Assembly: GCA_023717525.1 (NCBI GenBank)
Contig: JAMQPK010000130.1
Location: 1-53,758, forward strand
Origin: Vicinamibacterales bacterium
Lineage (GTDB): Bacteria; Acidobacteriota; Vicinamibacteria; Vicinamibacterales; JAMQPK01
DNA: 53,758 nt
Reading direction: 5' to 3'
Below are positions 35,284-44,512 of this stretch, in pieces (positions within the stretch are counted from its first letter, which is position 1; every line of letters starts with the position of its first letter). The position numbers and the translations under genes were made by a program. Below the pieces are notes generated by a model. That model had not been told where the DNA came from. It searched no databases and saw nothing but the letters and a program-made list of their open reading frames with translations.

Positions 35284-35308
35284 ACCACGCGGATTCAGGA
35301 GGTTGGAC

Positions 35309-36625
35309 ATGACTGGTTTCTCGAAATTCATGGCGGCTGTTGGACTCGTCGCGGCAACGACCGCCGTACCGAGCGGACAGGCTCCCGCCGCCGCGCCGGT
35401 GAAGCCGGTCACGTTTACGAAGGACGTGGCGCCGATTCTGCAGCGGTCCTGCCAGAACTGCCACAGGCCCGATCAAGTGGGCCCGATGTCGCTGATGAGC
35501 TATGAAGATGCGCGTCCCTACGCGCGCTCGATCAAGGCGAAGACGACCGCGCGCCTGATGCCGCCATGGCATATCGAGCGGAACATCGGCATCCAGAAAT
35601 TCAAGGACGATCCATCACTGACAGACGATGAAGTCGCGACGATCGCCGCCTGGGTCGATCAGGGCGCGCCGAAGGGCGACGTCAAGGACATGCCGGCGCC
35701 GCGGAAGTTCGATGATGACGACATCTGGCACATCGGCAAGCCCGATCTCATCGTCGAGATTCCGCAGAACCACGTCGTACCGGCGGCTGGTCCCGACGTG
35801 TTCATCGATTACATCGCGGACAGCGGGCTCACTGAAGATCGCTACGTCCAGGCGGTCGAAACCAAGCCTGGACCAGGCGCCCGCACGGTCATGCACCACC
35901 TGCTCACCTACCTGATTCAGGACGTTGATGACGGCGAGAAGCTGGTAGGCATCGACGACGTGCGCGCGGGATCGACCGAGACGTTCCTGAACGAGTATGC
36001 GGTCGGCAAGAATGGCGACATCCTGCCCGAGGGTACCGGGAAGTTGATGAAGGCGGGCGCGAAGGTCCGTTTCAACATTCACTATCACTCGAGTGGCAGG
36101 GAAACGGCCGATCGGTCACGGGTTGCGTTGAAGTTCTACCCGAAGGGTTACAAGCCGAAGTACCACCAGATTTCCCTGCAGATCGCGCATGCCGACAACC
36201 AGCTCGATCTGCCGGCGGGCGTGGTGAGCCGCAGCGACGGGTACTACCGGTTCGACAAACCGGTGCATGTCACCGCGATTCAGGCGCACATGCACAACCT
36301 CGGGAAACGGATGTGCCTGGAGGCGATTCTGCCGACGAATACGACGCTGCAGCTGAACTGCATGGGCTGGGACTTCAACTGGCACAAGGTCTACAACTAC
36401 GCCGACGATGTGAGCCCGTTGCTTCCGGCGGGCACGGTGCTGCACTCAATCCTGTGGCACGACAACACGAAGGCGAACCGCGCGAACCCGGATCCGCGCA
36501 ACTGGCGCGGATACGGCCAGCGGACGATCGATGAGATGGCGTTTGCGTGGATCACGTGGTCGAACCTCGACGAGGCGGACTTCAAGGCGATGGTCGCCGA
36601 GCGGCAAAAACGGAATTCGAACTAG
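35309..36625 (+). CDS. Secreted cytochrome c / copper monooxygenase-like protein
   Basis: This 438-residue protein has a signal peptide, then a c-type heme domain (CQNCH at 48-52, probable axial Met84 in LMPPWH). A large C-terminal part has the ligand pattern of dinuclear copper monooxygenases of the PHM/DBH fold: His-His 196-197 (VMHHLLTYL), HYH 258-260 (FNIHYHSSG) and HMH 327-329 with Met335 (QAHMHNLGKRM). It probably oxidises a substrate outside the cytoplasm, with the heme feeding electrons; the substrate is unknown. CAGGAGG lies 7 bases before the ATG. Confidence 0.85.
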   Translation: MTGFSKFMAAVGLVAATTAVPSGQAPAAAPVKPVTFTKDVAPILQRSCQNCHRPDQVGPMSLMSYEDARPYARSIKAKTTARLMPPWHIERNIGIQKFKDDPSLTDDEVATIAAWVDQGAPKGDVKDMPAPRKFDDDDIWHIGKPDLIVEIPQNHVVPAAGPDVFIDYIADSGLTEDRYVQAVETKPGPGARTVMHHLLTYLIQDVDDGEKLVGIDDVRAGSTETFLNEYAVGKNGDILPEGTGKLMKAGAKVRFNIHYHSSGRETADRSRVALKFYPKGYKPKYHQISLQIAHADNQLDLPAGVVSRSDGYYRFDKPVHVTAIQAHMHNLGKRMCLEAILPTNTTLQLNCMGWDFNWHKVYNYADDVSPLLPAGTVLHSILWHDNTKANRANPDPRNWRGYGQRTIDEMAFAWITWSNLDEADFKAMVAERQKRNSN

Positions 36626-36636
36626 GGTCGATTCTC

Positions 36637-37527
36637 ATGACAAAGCGGATGGTCTTCGCGATTCTTGCTCTCGTGGCCGCAGCTTCAGTGGCGCGGGGGC
36701 AGGACATCGCGATGAGCGAGATCAAATACAACCGGGGACAGAGCGTGCAGCCCGCCTTCGAAGGATGGACGCGGAATCCGGACGGGTCGTTCAGCATGTG
36801 GTTCGGCTACATGAATCGCAACTGGGAAGAGACACCGGACGTGCCGCCGGGTCCAAACAACGGATTTGGGGCGACCGGAGAGGACCTGGGCCAGCCGACG
36901 CACTTCAACCCTCGCCGCCAGGAGTTCATTTTCAAAGTGAATGTTCCGGCGGATTGGCCCAAGGACAGGGATCTGGTGTGGACGGTGAACGTGAACGGGG
37001 TTTCCCTGAAAGCGTACGGCTCGTTGTGGCCAGTCTGGGAAATCGACGACCGGATCATGTCGGCGAACAACGGCGGCCGGACGGCGCGCACGTTTGGAGA
37101 GCCGGTGAACAGACCGCCGGCGATTTCGGCGCAGCTGCCGAAGCAGACGATTCAAACCGGCCAATCGCTGACCTTGGTACTGGCGGTGACCGACGATGGT
37201 CTGCCGACGCCGGAAATCCGCCGGCGTTCAACTGGTGGCCGCGTGGTTCCGGATCTGTCTGACAAGCCGCTGGATCCTCTTTCGGCGGCATCGCGCGGCA
37301 GCTTCCGTGTGAAGTGGGTTCAGTATCGCGGCGCGGGCCTGGCGAAAATTACGCCGGGAGAATCCCCGGTGCTGACGGCCGATCGCAAGGCTACGCTCAC
37401 CGGAGGCACGTCGACCACCAAAGTCACGTTCGACAAGCCTGGTACCTACACGCTGCGCGCGTATGCGATGGACGGCGACGCGTTTTTCGCGACACAGGAC
37501 GTGGAGGTGACTGTTACTGGACATTGA
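36637..37527 (+). CDS. Secreted protein with C-terminal Ig/PKD-like domain
   Basis: This 296-residue protein has a signal peptide (MTKRMVFAILALVAAASVARG) and then a beta-rich region with aromatic motifs (SFSMWFGYMNRNWEE, YGSLWPVWEIDDR). It ends in a domain like PKD/bacterial Ig folds (TFDKPGTYTLRAYAMDGD). It follows the heme/copper gene after 11 bases and is likely its partner. I know no enzymatic role. The stop codon TGA lies within an ATTGAAG repeat hairpin, so the last residues may have been altered when the repeat arose. Confidence 0.78.
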   Translation: MTKRMVFAILALVAAASVARGQDIAMSEIKYNRGQSVQPAFEGWTRNPDGSFSMWFGYMNRNWEETPDVPPGPNNGFGATGEDLGQPTHFNPRRQEFIFKVNVPADWPKDRDLVWTVNVNGVSLKAYGSLWPVWEIDDRIMSANNGGRTARTFGEPVNRPPAISAQLPKQTIQTGQSLTLVLAVTDDGLPTPEIRRRSTGGRVVPDLSDKPLDPLSAASRGSFRVKWVQYRGAGLAKITPGESPVLTADRKATLTGGTSTTKVTFDKPGTYTLRAYAMDGDAFFATQDVEVTVTGH

Positions 37528-37556
37528 AGATTGGAGCATTGTTCCAATCTTCAATG
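37522..37556. terminator. Hairpin between convergent stops, ATTGAAG repeat family
   Basis: CATTGAAGATTGG (37522-37534) pairs perfectly with CCAATCTTCAATG (37544-37556) around a 9-base loop. It includes one stop codon and ends next to the stop of the EF-G paralogue. It is likely a two-way transcript end, though T-runs are absent. Confidence 0.7.
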
Positions 37557-37557
37557 A

Positions 37558-39654
37558 TTATTCCGTTTCCACCGGTGCCCCCCGCTCCGCTTTGCTCGCC
37601 GCAATAATCTTGGACTGCAGCATCGACGGCACTTCTTCGTAGTGCGAGTACTCCATGTGATAGCTGCCACGGCCGCCGGTTGCCGAAGTGAGGTGCTGCT
37701 CGTAGGTGAGCATTTCTGCCATCGGCACCTGCGCCTTGATCACCGTCGTCGCGCCGCGCGTGTCCATGCCGCCGATACGGCCGCGTCTTGAATTCAGGTC
37801 GCCCATCAGGTCGCCGGCGAAGTCTGACGGTGCGTAAACCTCGACGTTCATGATCGGCTCGAGGATCGTCGGGCGTGCGCGCGTCATTGCATCCTTGAAT
37901 GCCAGCGATCCGGCGAGCTTGAAGGACAGTTCGTTCGAGTCGACGTCGTGGTACGACCCGTCGAACACCGTAACGCGGAAGTCCACCATCGGGAAGCCCG
38001 CGAGGTAGCCGCGCGTCCGCGCATCCTGGATGCCTTTTTCGACGGCCGGCACGAACTGGCGCGGGATTGAGCCGCCGAAGATGTCGTCCACGAACTCGAA
38101 GTCCTTGCCGCGTGCGAGCGGTTCCACGCGGATCTTACAGTCGCCAAACTGACCGTGGCCGCCGGTCTGCTTCTTGTGGCGTCCGTGGGCCTCGGTCGCC
38201 GACTTGATCGTCTCGCGGTACGGAATACGCGGCGGCTTCAGGTTCACGTCGACGCCGAAGCGGCGCTTGAGCTTGGCAACCGTCACCTCGATGTGGAGCT
38301 GGCCCTGGCCGGACAACAGGAGCTCCTTGGTTTGCGGGTCGCGGCTGTAGCTGATCGACGGGTCCTCTTCCTCGAGCCGGTGCATCGACGTGCTGATCTT
38401 GTCTTCGTCTCCGCGGCTCTTTGGTTCGATGGCGTACGAGAGGACTGGCTCGGGAAACTTCGTGGCGGAAAAGACCGCCGGGTCGCCTTTGTCGCCAAGT
38501 GTGTCGTTGGTGAGCGTGTCCTTCAGCTTGGGAACGGCGCCGAGATCGCCGGCCTTCAACTCCGTAACGTTCGTCTGCGTCTTGCCCTGCATCAGGACCA
38601 CGTGCCCCAGGCGCTCGGCGACATCGCGCGTCTTGTTGTGCACAGTCGAGTCTGTCTTGATCGATCCCGACATGACCCGGAACATCGTGATGCGGCCGGC
38701 AAACGGATCGGCGATCGTCTTCCAGACAAATGCGGAGGCCGGACCCGTTTCCGACAGAGGGCGCGTCACCTCTTCCATTGTTCGCGGGTCGATGGCCTTC
38801 ACAGGACGATCCGCGGGCGATGGCAGGTACGCCACGATCGCATCCAGCAGCGGCTGAACGCCGATGTTCAAAGAAGACGAGGTGCAGAACAGCGGGAAGA
38901 CTTTGCCCGCGCCGGTGGCCGCGCGAAGGCCCGACACCAGCTGCTCCTGCGTCAATGTACCGGCCTCGAAGAACTTCTCCATGAGCGTCTCGTCGGCCTC
39001 CGCGACCATTTCAATCAACGCTTCTCGCGCGGTCTGCGCAGCGTTCGCCATGTCGGCAGGAATCGGCGACTCGGTAAACTTGCCGCTGCCGTCGGTTTGA
39101 TACAAATAGGCCTTCTGTGAGACGAGGTCGACGACGCCGCGGAGTCCTTTCTCTTCTCCCACGGGGAGCTGCACCGGCACGATCGTGCGGTTGAGGGCTC
39201 CACGGACCGACGCGAGGGTTCGGTCGAGGCTGGCTCGCTCGCGGTCGATTCTGTTGACCACCACGAGCCGAGGAAGGCCGAGCTCGTCGGCGGCCTGCCA
39301 GGTTTTTTCCGTCTGCACCTGCACGCCAGAGACTGCATCGACGACGACGACCGCCGCATCGGCGACGCGCAGGGCAGCCCTGGCGTCGGCGAGAAAGTTC
39401 GCCATGCCAGGCGTGTCGATGAAGTTGATCTTGGTTCTGTTCCACTCGGCGTAGGCGAGGCTGGCGGAGAGTGTGTGCTTTCTGGCGATTTCCTCTTCGT
39501 CGAAGTCGGTGACGGCGGTTCCATCGTCGACTTTGCCGAACCGGTTGACGGCTCCCGCGTCGAAGAGAGCGGCCGATGTGAGCTGGGTCTTGCCGGAGCC
39601 GCTGTGGCCGACCAGCGCGACATTCCGGATGTTCGCCGCGTCATAAACCTTCAT
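37558..39654 (-). CDS. EF-G-like GTPase (second EF-G family)
   Basis: This 698-residue protein has the full EF-G domain order but belongs to the divergent second family. The P-loop is GHSGSGKT (16-23) instead of AHIDAGKT. The catalytic histidine of DTPGH is Met84 (IDTPGMANF), and NKxD is NRID (134-137). Domain IV keeps KKQTGGHGQFGDCK. Relatives such as Thermus EF-G2 hydrolyse GTP on ribosomes without clear need in growth. The role here is unknown; the standard EF-G is at 15885. GGAGGG lies about 10 bases before the ATG. It diverges from the kinase gene. Confidence 0.92.
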   Translation of the reverse strand: MKVYDAANIRNVALVGHSGSGKTQLTSAALFDAGAVNRFGKVDDGTAVTDFDEEEIARKHTLSASLAYAEWNRTKINFIDTPGMANFLADARAALRVADAAVVVVDAVSGVQVQTEKTWQAADELGLPRLVVVNRIDRERASLDRTLASVRGALNRTIVPVQLPVGEEKGLRGVVDLVSQKAYLYQTDGSGKFTESPIPADMANAAQTAREALIEMVAEADETLMEKFFEAGTLTQEQLVSGLRAATGAGKVFPLFCTSSSLNIGVQPLLDAIVAYLPSPADRPVKAIDPRTMEEVTRPLSETGPASAFVWKTIADPFAGRITMFRVMSGSIKTDSTVHNKTRDVAERLGHVVLMQGKTQTNVTELKAGDLGAVPKLKDTLTNDTLGDKGDPAVFSATKFPEPVLSYAIEPKSRGDEDKISTSMHRLEEEDPSISYSRDPQTKELLLSGQGQLHIEVTVAKLKRRFGVDVNLKPPRIPYRETIKSATEAHGRHKKQTGGHGQFGDCKIRVEPLARGKDFEFVDDIFGGSIPRQFVPAVEKGIQDARTRGYLAGFPMVDFRVTVFDGSYHDVDSNELSFKLAGSLAFKDAMTRARPTILEPIMNVEVYAPSDFAGDLMGDLNSRRGRIGGMDTRGATTVIKAQVPMAEMLTYEQHLTSATGGRGSYHMEYSHYEEVPSMLQSKIIAASKAERGAPVETE

Positions 39655-39770
39655 AGCCGGTGTGCCCTCCGTGAAGGTGGGATGAAACGCCGATCATACC
39701 TCCAAGATTTGGCAAGGCAAGATCTGTCTGTGTGCTAGGCTACGGCCCGCCTCTATCCGTCCGCCGACAG

Positions 39771-42700
39771 ATGATCGGGAAAACGATTGCGCAGTACGAG
39801 ATCACCGCCAAGCTGGGCGGCGGAGGGATGGGTGTGGTGTACCTGGCCAAGGACACCAAGCTCGGCCGCCAGGTGGCGTTGAAGTTCCTTCCGCCGCAGT
39901 GGTGCCACGACGAAGCGGCCAAGCAGCGGTTCCTGCGCGAAGCCCAGGCCGCGTCCGCGACCAACCACAAGAACATCTGCATCATCCACGACATCGAGCA
40001 GACCGACGACGGCCAGCTCTTCATCGTGATGGCGCATTACGAAGGGCCGACGCTGAAGCAGAAGCTCGAGGCTGGCGCGCTGCCGCCGGCCGAGGCGATC
40101 GAGATTGCCGGTGAGATCGCGGAAGGGTTGGCGAAGGCGCACGCGCAGGGCGTCGTGCATCGCGACATCAAACCCGGCAATATCATCATCACCGAAGATG
40201 GCGTGAAGATTCTGGACTTCGGTCTCGCCAAGCTGGCAGATGCCGCACTGAAACTGACGATGGAGGGCTCGACCCTCGGCACGGTCGCCTACATGTCGCC
40301 TGAGCAGGCGAGAGGCGAGGAAGCCGACGAGCGGAGCGACATCTGGGCGCTGGGCGTCGTGCTGTACGAAATGCTGAGCGGTGAAGTGCCGTTCAAGGGT
40401 TCGTATCCCGAGGCGATCTTCTACGCGATTAAGAATGAAGAGCCGCTGCCGCTCGCGTCGACGCTAGATTTGCCAGAAGGCACCGAGGCGATCGCGCGCC
40501 GTGCACTGTCGAAGGATCCAGGTGCCCGCTATCAGAACGCACGCGAGTTGGCGCGCGAGATACGGTTCCTGCAGGGTCGAAGCCTGCCGATGGATTTGCG
40601 GACCGGGCCAATCACCGTCCCAAGTTCGATCGCGGCTCGCGGCCGCAGGCGCCGCGCCTGGTCCCTGGCGGCCGCCGGCGTGGGGCTGCTGTTGGTTGCC
40701 GCCGCTGGCGCGTACCTCTGGGGGTTGCGGCCCGTCGAACGGATACCGATTGCGATAGCGCCGGTTGCCAACCACACCGGCGAACCGCAGATCGACGACT
40801 ATCGCCTCGCGCTGACCGAAGCGCTGATCGCGGAGCTTGGCGAATCGCCAAATGTTCGCGTCGTTCCGTACCTACGGCTTGTCGAAATCGTGCGGCCCTT
40901 CATGTCCGCGGGAGACATATCGGGCAGCGCGGCCATGCACGCGCTTTCGACGCAGAGCGGCGCGCGGTTCATTGTTGTGCCGACGCTCCTTTCCCGCGAC
41001 GGGAAGTGGATGGCGCAGGTCGACGTTCAAAACGCCGGGACCGGGACCGCTGTCGAACGATACGAGACGGCGCCGACAACCGCGTCGCTGCCGAAGGCCA
41101 CGGCGTACGAACTGATTGTTGCCACGTCTGGGCGAGTCCAGGAGCATTTCAAGGTGAACGGTCCCGGGCGGGCGTACACACCCATGCCCGCGAGCCACCG
41201 ATTCCAGAACCTCGAAGCCGCGTTGTCGTACGAGCAGGGATTGAACGCGTATGAAGCGCAGGAATATGGTGCCGCGGCGGCCGCCTGGCAGCGCGCGGCG
41301 ACTCAAGACAACCAGCATGCAATGACGTACGCCTGGCTGAGCCGCACGCAGCTTATTCTCGAACGGAGCAAGGAGGCTATCGAAGCCGGTCTGCGCGCCA
41401 GCCAATTGGTCACCAAAGATACACCACAGGCCGACGCGCTGTTTATCGAGGCGATCGTCGCTGACAGTCGACGCGACCTTACGCTGGCGGAGGACCGCTA
41501 CCGAAAGTTTCAGCTCGCCAGGCCCGATGACGCGGGAGCGTCTGCAGCGCTTGCCGATTTCCTGAGGAGGCGCGAGATTTCTGACAGGGCCGTTGAGGCG
41601 TATCACCAGACGTTGACGATTGACCCCGGCTACGTCCGGCCTCACCTTGACCTGTGTCAGCTCTATACGAGGCTTGATGACCATCCTCGAGCCGAGCAGG
41701 AGGCACGGGTGGCGCTCGAGCGATACCGAACTGCCGGCAATCGTGGCGGCGAGGCTCAGGCGCTCCTGTGCCTGGGTGAGGCGCAGCGCGAGCAAGGTGG
41801 CGCGCGACTCGTCGATGCGAGACGAAATGTCGAGAATGCGGGAACGATTCTGGCGTCTCTCAACCAGCCGTACAATCTGGCCCGCGCATTTCAGTACCGC
41901 GCCGCCGTGGAATATGCCGATGGCCGCTTTGATCAGATGGCGCATTTCTTTGAAGCGGCGCTCGAGCAGAGCCGGATCGCCGGCAATCGCCGGATCGAAG
42001 GACTCGCGCTCATGAATCTGGGCGGCACTTACAAAGAGCTTGGCGAGCGCGCGAAGGCATTCGAGTACTACAGGCAGGGCCGCGATGTCTTCGAGCAGAG
42101 CGGGAACGAACGCCGCGCCGCCGAGCAGGACGTCAACCTTTCGGATTTGATCGTGAATTTCGGTAGCGAGCCTGGAGACGCCCTTCGCCGGCTGGCCAAT
42201 GCGCGTGCGACGCTCGAAAAGCTCGGCTACGCCGACTTTCAGGTTGAGGCGATGCGCGTTCAGGCGGCGGGGGAGCGTCATGCCGGCCGACTGGCCGAGG
42301 CTCGTCGCCAGCTGTTGGCCGCGCTGAGCGTGGCCAAGGAGAAGCAGCTTGCCAACCTCACGACGGCGATCAGCGTGGATATTGCAACGACGGATCTCAT
42401 GCTGGGCAACTACGACCAGGCGCGCACGTCGCTCGAGGGTCTCGTCGTTCGCGACTCCGGTGGAATGAACCTCGAGGCCCGGATTGCTCTGGGCCGCACG
42501 CTCGTGCAACTCGGCGATGTCGATGCTGCGCGCCCCTACTTGAATGCCGCGCTCGCCGACATCCAAGCGCGCCGCCTTCCTCAATTCGTCCAGTTCGCTC
42601 CGATCGCCTACAGTTCGCTTGGCGAGCTGGCCTACGAAACCGGCCGTCTCGCGGAAGCCAGGGAGCACTTCAATCGGGCTGCTGCCTTATGGAATGATGC

Positions 42701-43157
42701 GTTTCCGCATCCAGCGAGCGTAGAGTCACGGTGCTATGCTGGCCTGCTGGACGCCGCATCCGGCAAGAGCGCATCCGGACGGCGCGAGGTGGAAGCCGGT
42801 CTCGGCCAGGCGAGAAAGATGGGCCACCTGGATGTCGAGGCCCGCTGCGCCTTGCATCTGGCCCGGATCGCATTCGGCGAGCGGAGGTATCAGGAGGCGA
42901 CGGCGACGCTCAATGATCTGCCGCCAGAATCCGGGCGGACGATCAGCCCGGAGTTAGCGGCGCAGATTCACTATTGGCGGAGTCAGGCGGCCGGCAATAG
43001 CGGCGATCAACACACCGCTCAGGCTGAGGCAGAGCGCGCAGTGGCGCAAGTGAGGCAGGTTCAAGCTTCCATTCCGCAGGCCTACGCCCAGCGTTTTGCT
43101 GCCAGAACAGACATTCGACAGATATTTGAACCACGGGCTGTTCGGAATGGTCGTTGA
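39771..43157 (+). CDS. Membrane Ser/Thr protein kinase with TPR sensor domain
   Basis: This 1128-residue protein starts with a PknB-type kinase: LGGGGMGVVYLA, Lys38 in VALKFL, HRDIKPGN (130-137), DFGLAKL (149-155), YMSPEQARG. A single membrane helix follows at about 298-318. Next is a TolB/FlgO-like alpha-beta domain (IPIAIAPVANHTG, ALTEALIAELGE), then a long run of TPR units (about 480-1100). It likely senses a signal outside or at the membrane and phosphorylates cytoplasmic targets. The ATG at 39771 fits the family; no clear ribosome site is seen. The sigma factor and second kinase nearby suggest one signalling group. Confidence 0.92.
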   Translation: MIGKTIAQYEITAKLGGGGMGVVYLAKDTKLGRQVALKFLPPQWCHDEAAKQRFLREAQAASATNHKNICIIHDIEQTDDGQLFIVMAHYEGPTLKQKLEAGALPPAEAIEIAGEIAEGLAKAHAQGVVHRDIKPGNIIITEDGVKILDFGLAKLADAALKLTMEGSTLGTVAYMSPEQARGEEADERSDIWALGVVLYEMLSGEVPFKGSYPEAIFYAIKNEEPLPLASTLDLPEGTEAIARRALSKDPGARYQNARELAREIRFLQGRSLPMDLRTGPITVPSSIAARGRRRRAWSLAAAGVGLLLVAAAGAYLWGLRPVERIPIAIAPVANHTGEPQIDDYRLALTEALIAELGESPNVRVVPYLRLVEIVRPFMSAGDISGSAAMHALSTQSGARFIVVPTLLSRDGKWMAQVDVQNAGTGTAVERYETAPTTASLPKATAYELIVATSGRVQEHFKVNGPGRAYTPMPASHRFQNLEAALSYEQGLNAYEAQEYGAAAAAWQRAATQDNQHAMTYAWLSRTQLILERSKEAIEAGLRASQLVTKDTPQADALFIEAIVADSRRDLTLAEDRYRKFQLARPDDAGASAALADFLRRREISDRAVEAYHQTLTIDPGYVRPHLDLCQLYTRLDDHPRAEQEARVALERYRTAGNRGGEAQALLCLGEAQREQGGARLVDARRNVENAGTILASLNQPYNLARAFQYRAAVEYADGRFDQMAHFFEAALEQSRIAGNRRIEGLALMNLGGTYKELGERAKAFEYYRQGRDVFEQSGNERRAAEQDVNLSDLIVNFGSEPGDALRRLANARATLEKLGYADFQVEAMRVQAAGERHAGRLAEARRQLLAALSVAKEKQLANLTTAISVDIATTDLMLGNYDQARTSLEGLVVRDSGGMNLEARIALGRTLVQLGDVDAARPYLNAALADIQARRLPQFVQFAPIAYSSLGELAYETGRLAEAREHFNRAAALWNDAFPHPASVESRCYAGLLDAASGKSASGRREVEAGLGQARKMGHLDVEARCALHLARIAFGERRYQEATATLNDLPPESGRTISPELAAQIHYWRSQAAGNSGDQHTAQAEAERAVAQVRQVQASIPQAYAQRFAARTDIRQIFEPRAVRNGR

Positions 43158-43190
43158 GTTCGTTAACACGTTACAGATTGGAGGACTGCC

Positions 43191-43535
43191 ATGTTGATCG
43201 GTGGAGATGACAGCGTCGTATGGTCGCACACTTACAGCACAAACGATTTGCCAGTCACCCGGGTACCCAAGGGGAAACTCCACGAGAGCCCGAATTACAA
43301 GGATAGGGACGCGGTGAATGTCAGGAATGACGAGGGGTGGGTCGAAGGCCGGGATCCCGCGGACACGAAAGACAAGTACTTCCAAATCGAAATCGAGGTT
43401 CCCGACGGTCAGGACGGCGTCGACTTTCTCAGAGAATTCAAGCTCGCGGCCGCGAGTGCCGTGGCAGGGGGGAAAGTGAGTTGCAAACTCAAGATCCTCC
43501 CCAGGCACTACTCGCAGATACGCGTCGATTGGTAG
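43191..43535 (+). CDS. Small protein of unknown function beside kinase genes
   Basis: This 114-residue soluble protein has no signal peptide or membrane segment. It begins MLIGGDDSVVWSHTYSTND, is rich in Asp and Lys, and ends in beta-like HYSQIRVDW. GGAGGA lies 5 bases before the ATG, which supports a real gene. It follows the large kinase by 33 bases and ends 3 bases before the convergent kinase stop. No family is recognised; it could be a kinase substrate, judged only by position. Confidence 0.65.
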   Translation: MLIGGDDSVVWSHTYSTNDLPVTRVPKGKLHESPNYKDRDAVNVRNDEGWVEGRDPADTKDKYFQIEIEVPDGQDGVDFLREFKLAAASAVAGGKVSCKLKILPRHYSQIRVDW

Positions 43536-43538
43536 AAG

Positions 43539-44417
43539 TTACGTCAGTCTGCCAAGGAAGCGCTTCAGCAGGCTCGAATGCTGACGGTTCTGAAGCGCCT
43601 GAAGGTCGGCGCGCAGTGCGCTCGCCGAGCTGTAGCGATCGTCGGCGTGTTTGGCGACGAGCTTCTTCACGATCTGGTCAAGCTGCCCCGGCCGGTCGGA
43701 GGAGAGGGTCTTTAGCGGAGTCGGATCCTTCTCGAGGATATTGGTCACCGTTTCGGCAGGGGAGGCTCCCGCAAATGGGAGTCTCCCCGTGGCCATTTCG
43801 TATATCACCACACCGAGCGAAAACAGGTCGCAGCGTCCATCGAGCGGCAATTGAAGGATGCGCTCGGGCGCCATATAGCTCGCGGTCCCGATTGGCCGGC
43901 CGGGAATCGTCGATCCCTGCATATCGGCGATCATGTCCTCTGTGGTCGGCACGCGCCTCGCCAGGCCAAAGTCGAGCACCTTCACGCGACCTTGCCCGGT
44001 GACAAAGATGTTTCCGGGTTTGATATCGCGATGAATGACTCCCTTCGCGTGTGCGGCCTCGAGCGCCTCGGTGATCTGCAGGGCGATGTCGAGTACCTCG
44101 GCGGTCCCAAGGGTCTTTTTCGCCATCAGCGCCTTCAAGTTCGACCCTTCCAGGCGTTCCATCGCGATAAACGCGCGCCCGCTGTGTTCGTCAACTTCGT
44201 AGACCGTGCAAATGCCAGGATGGTTCAACAGGGCAATCGTCTGCGCTTCTCGGCGCAGCCGGCGCGTGGCGTCGGGGTCGCCAGCGAGGTCGTCGGACAG
44301 GAACTTCAGCGCAACCCGACGGGCCAGGCTCTGGTCTTCAGCCTCGTACACGACCCCCATGCCGCCGGCGCCCAGGGAGCCCACAATCCGATAGTGCGAG
44401 ACGGTCTGGCCGATCAT
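43539..44417 (-). CDS. Soluble Ser/Thr protein kinase
   Basis: This 292-residue protein is a bare PknB-type kinase domain with a short tail and no membrane segment. All catalytic elements are present: LGAGGMGVVYEA, Lys38 in VALKFL, HRDIKPGN (129-136), DFGLARR (149-155) and the activation-loop end GTASYMAPER. The tail (QNRQHSSLLKRFLGRLT) is basic. It diverges from the sigma factor gene across 95 bases, so the two probably share control. A role in activating that sigma factor is a guess based on known kinase/ECF pairs. Confidence 0.93.
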   Translation of the reverse strand: MIGQTVSHYRIVGSLGAGGMGVVYEAEDQSLARRVALKFLSDDLAGDPDATRRLRREAQTIALLNHPGICTVYEVDEHSGRAFIAMERLEGSNLKALMAKKTLGTAEVLDIALQITEALEAAHAKGVIHRDIKPGNIFVTGQGRVKVLDFGLARRVPTTEDMIADMQGSTIPGRPIGTASYMAPERILQLPLDGRCDLFSLGVVIYEMATGRLPFAGASPAETVTNILEKDPTPLKTLSSDRPGQLDQIVKKLVAKHADDRYSSASALRADLQALQNRQHSSLLKRFLGRLT

Positions 44418-44512
44418 TGACCAGAGAATAGCCTACCTGTTCGGTGTTGGTCTGTCGGACGTTATTACCTGTGAGAGGGAAGGAGCCCCTTCCCGGTCAC
44501 GCAGGAGCAGTT

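Noticed and set aside
40872-42668. Minus-strand frame of about 600 codons opposite the TPR part of the kinase
   Set aside because: It is the antisense shadow of the TPR-coding DNA; no ribosome site or domain is seen.
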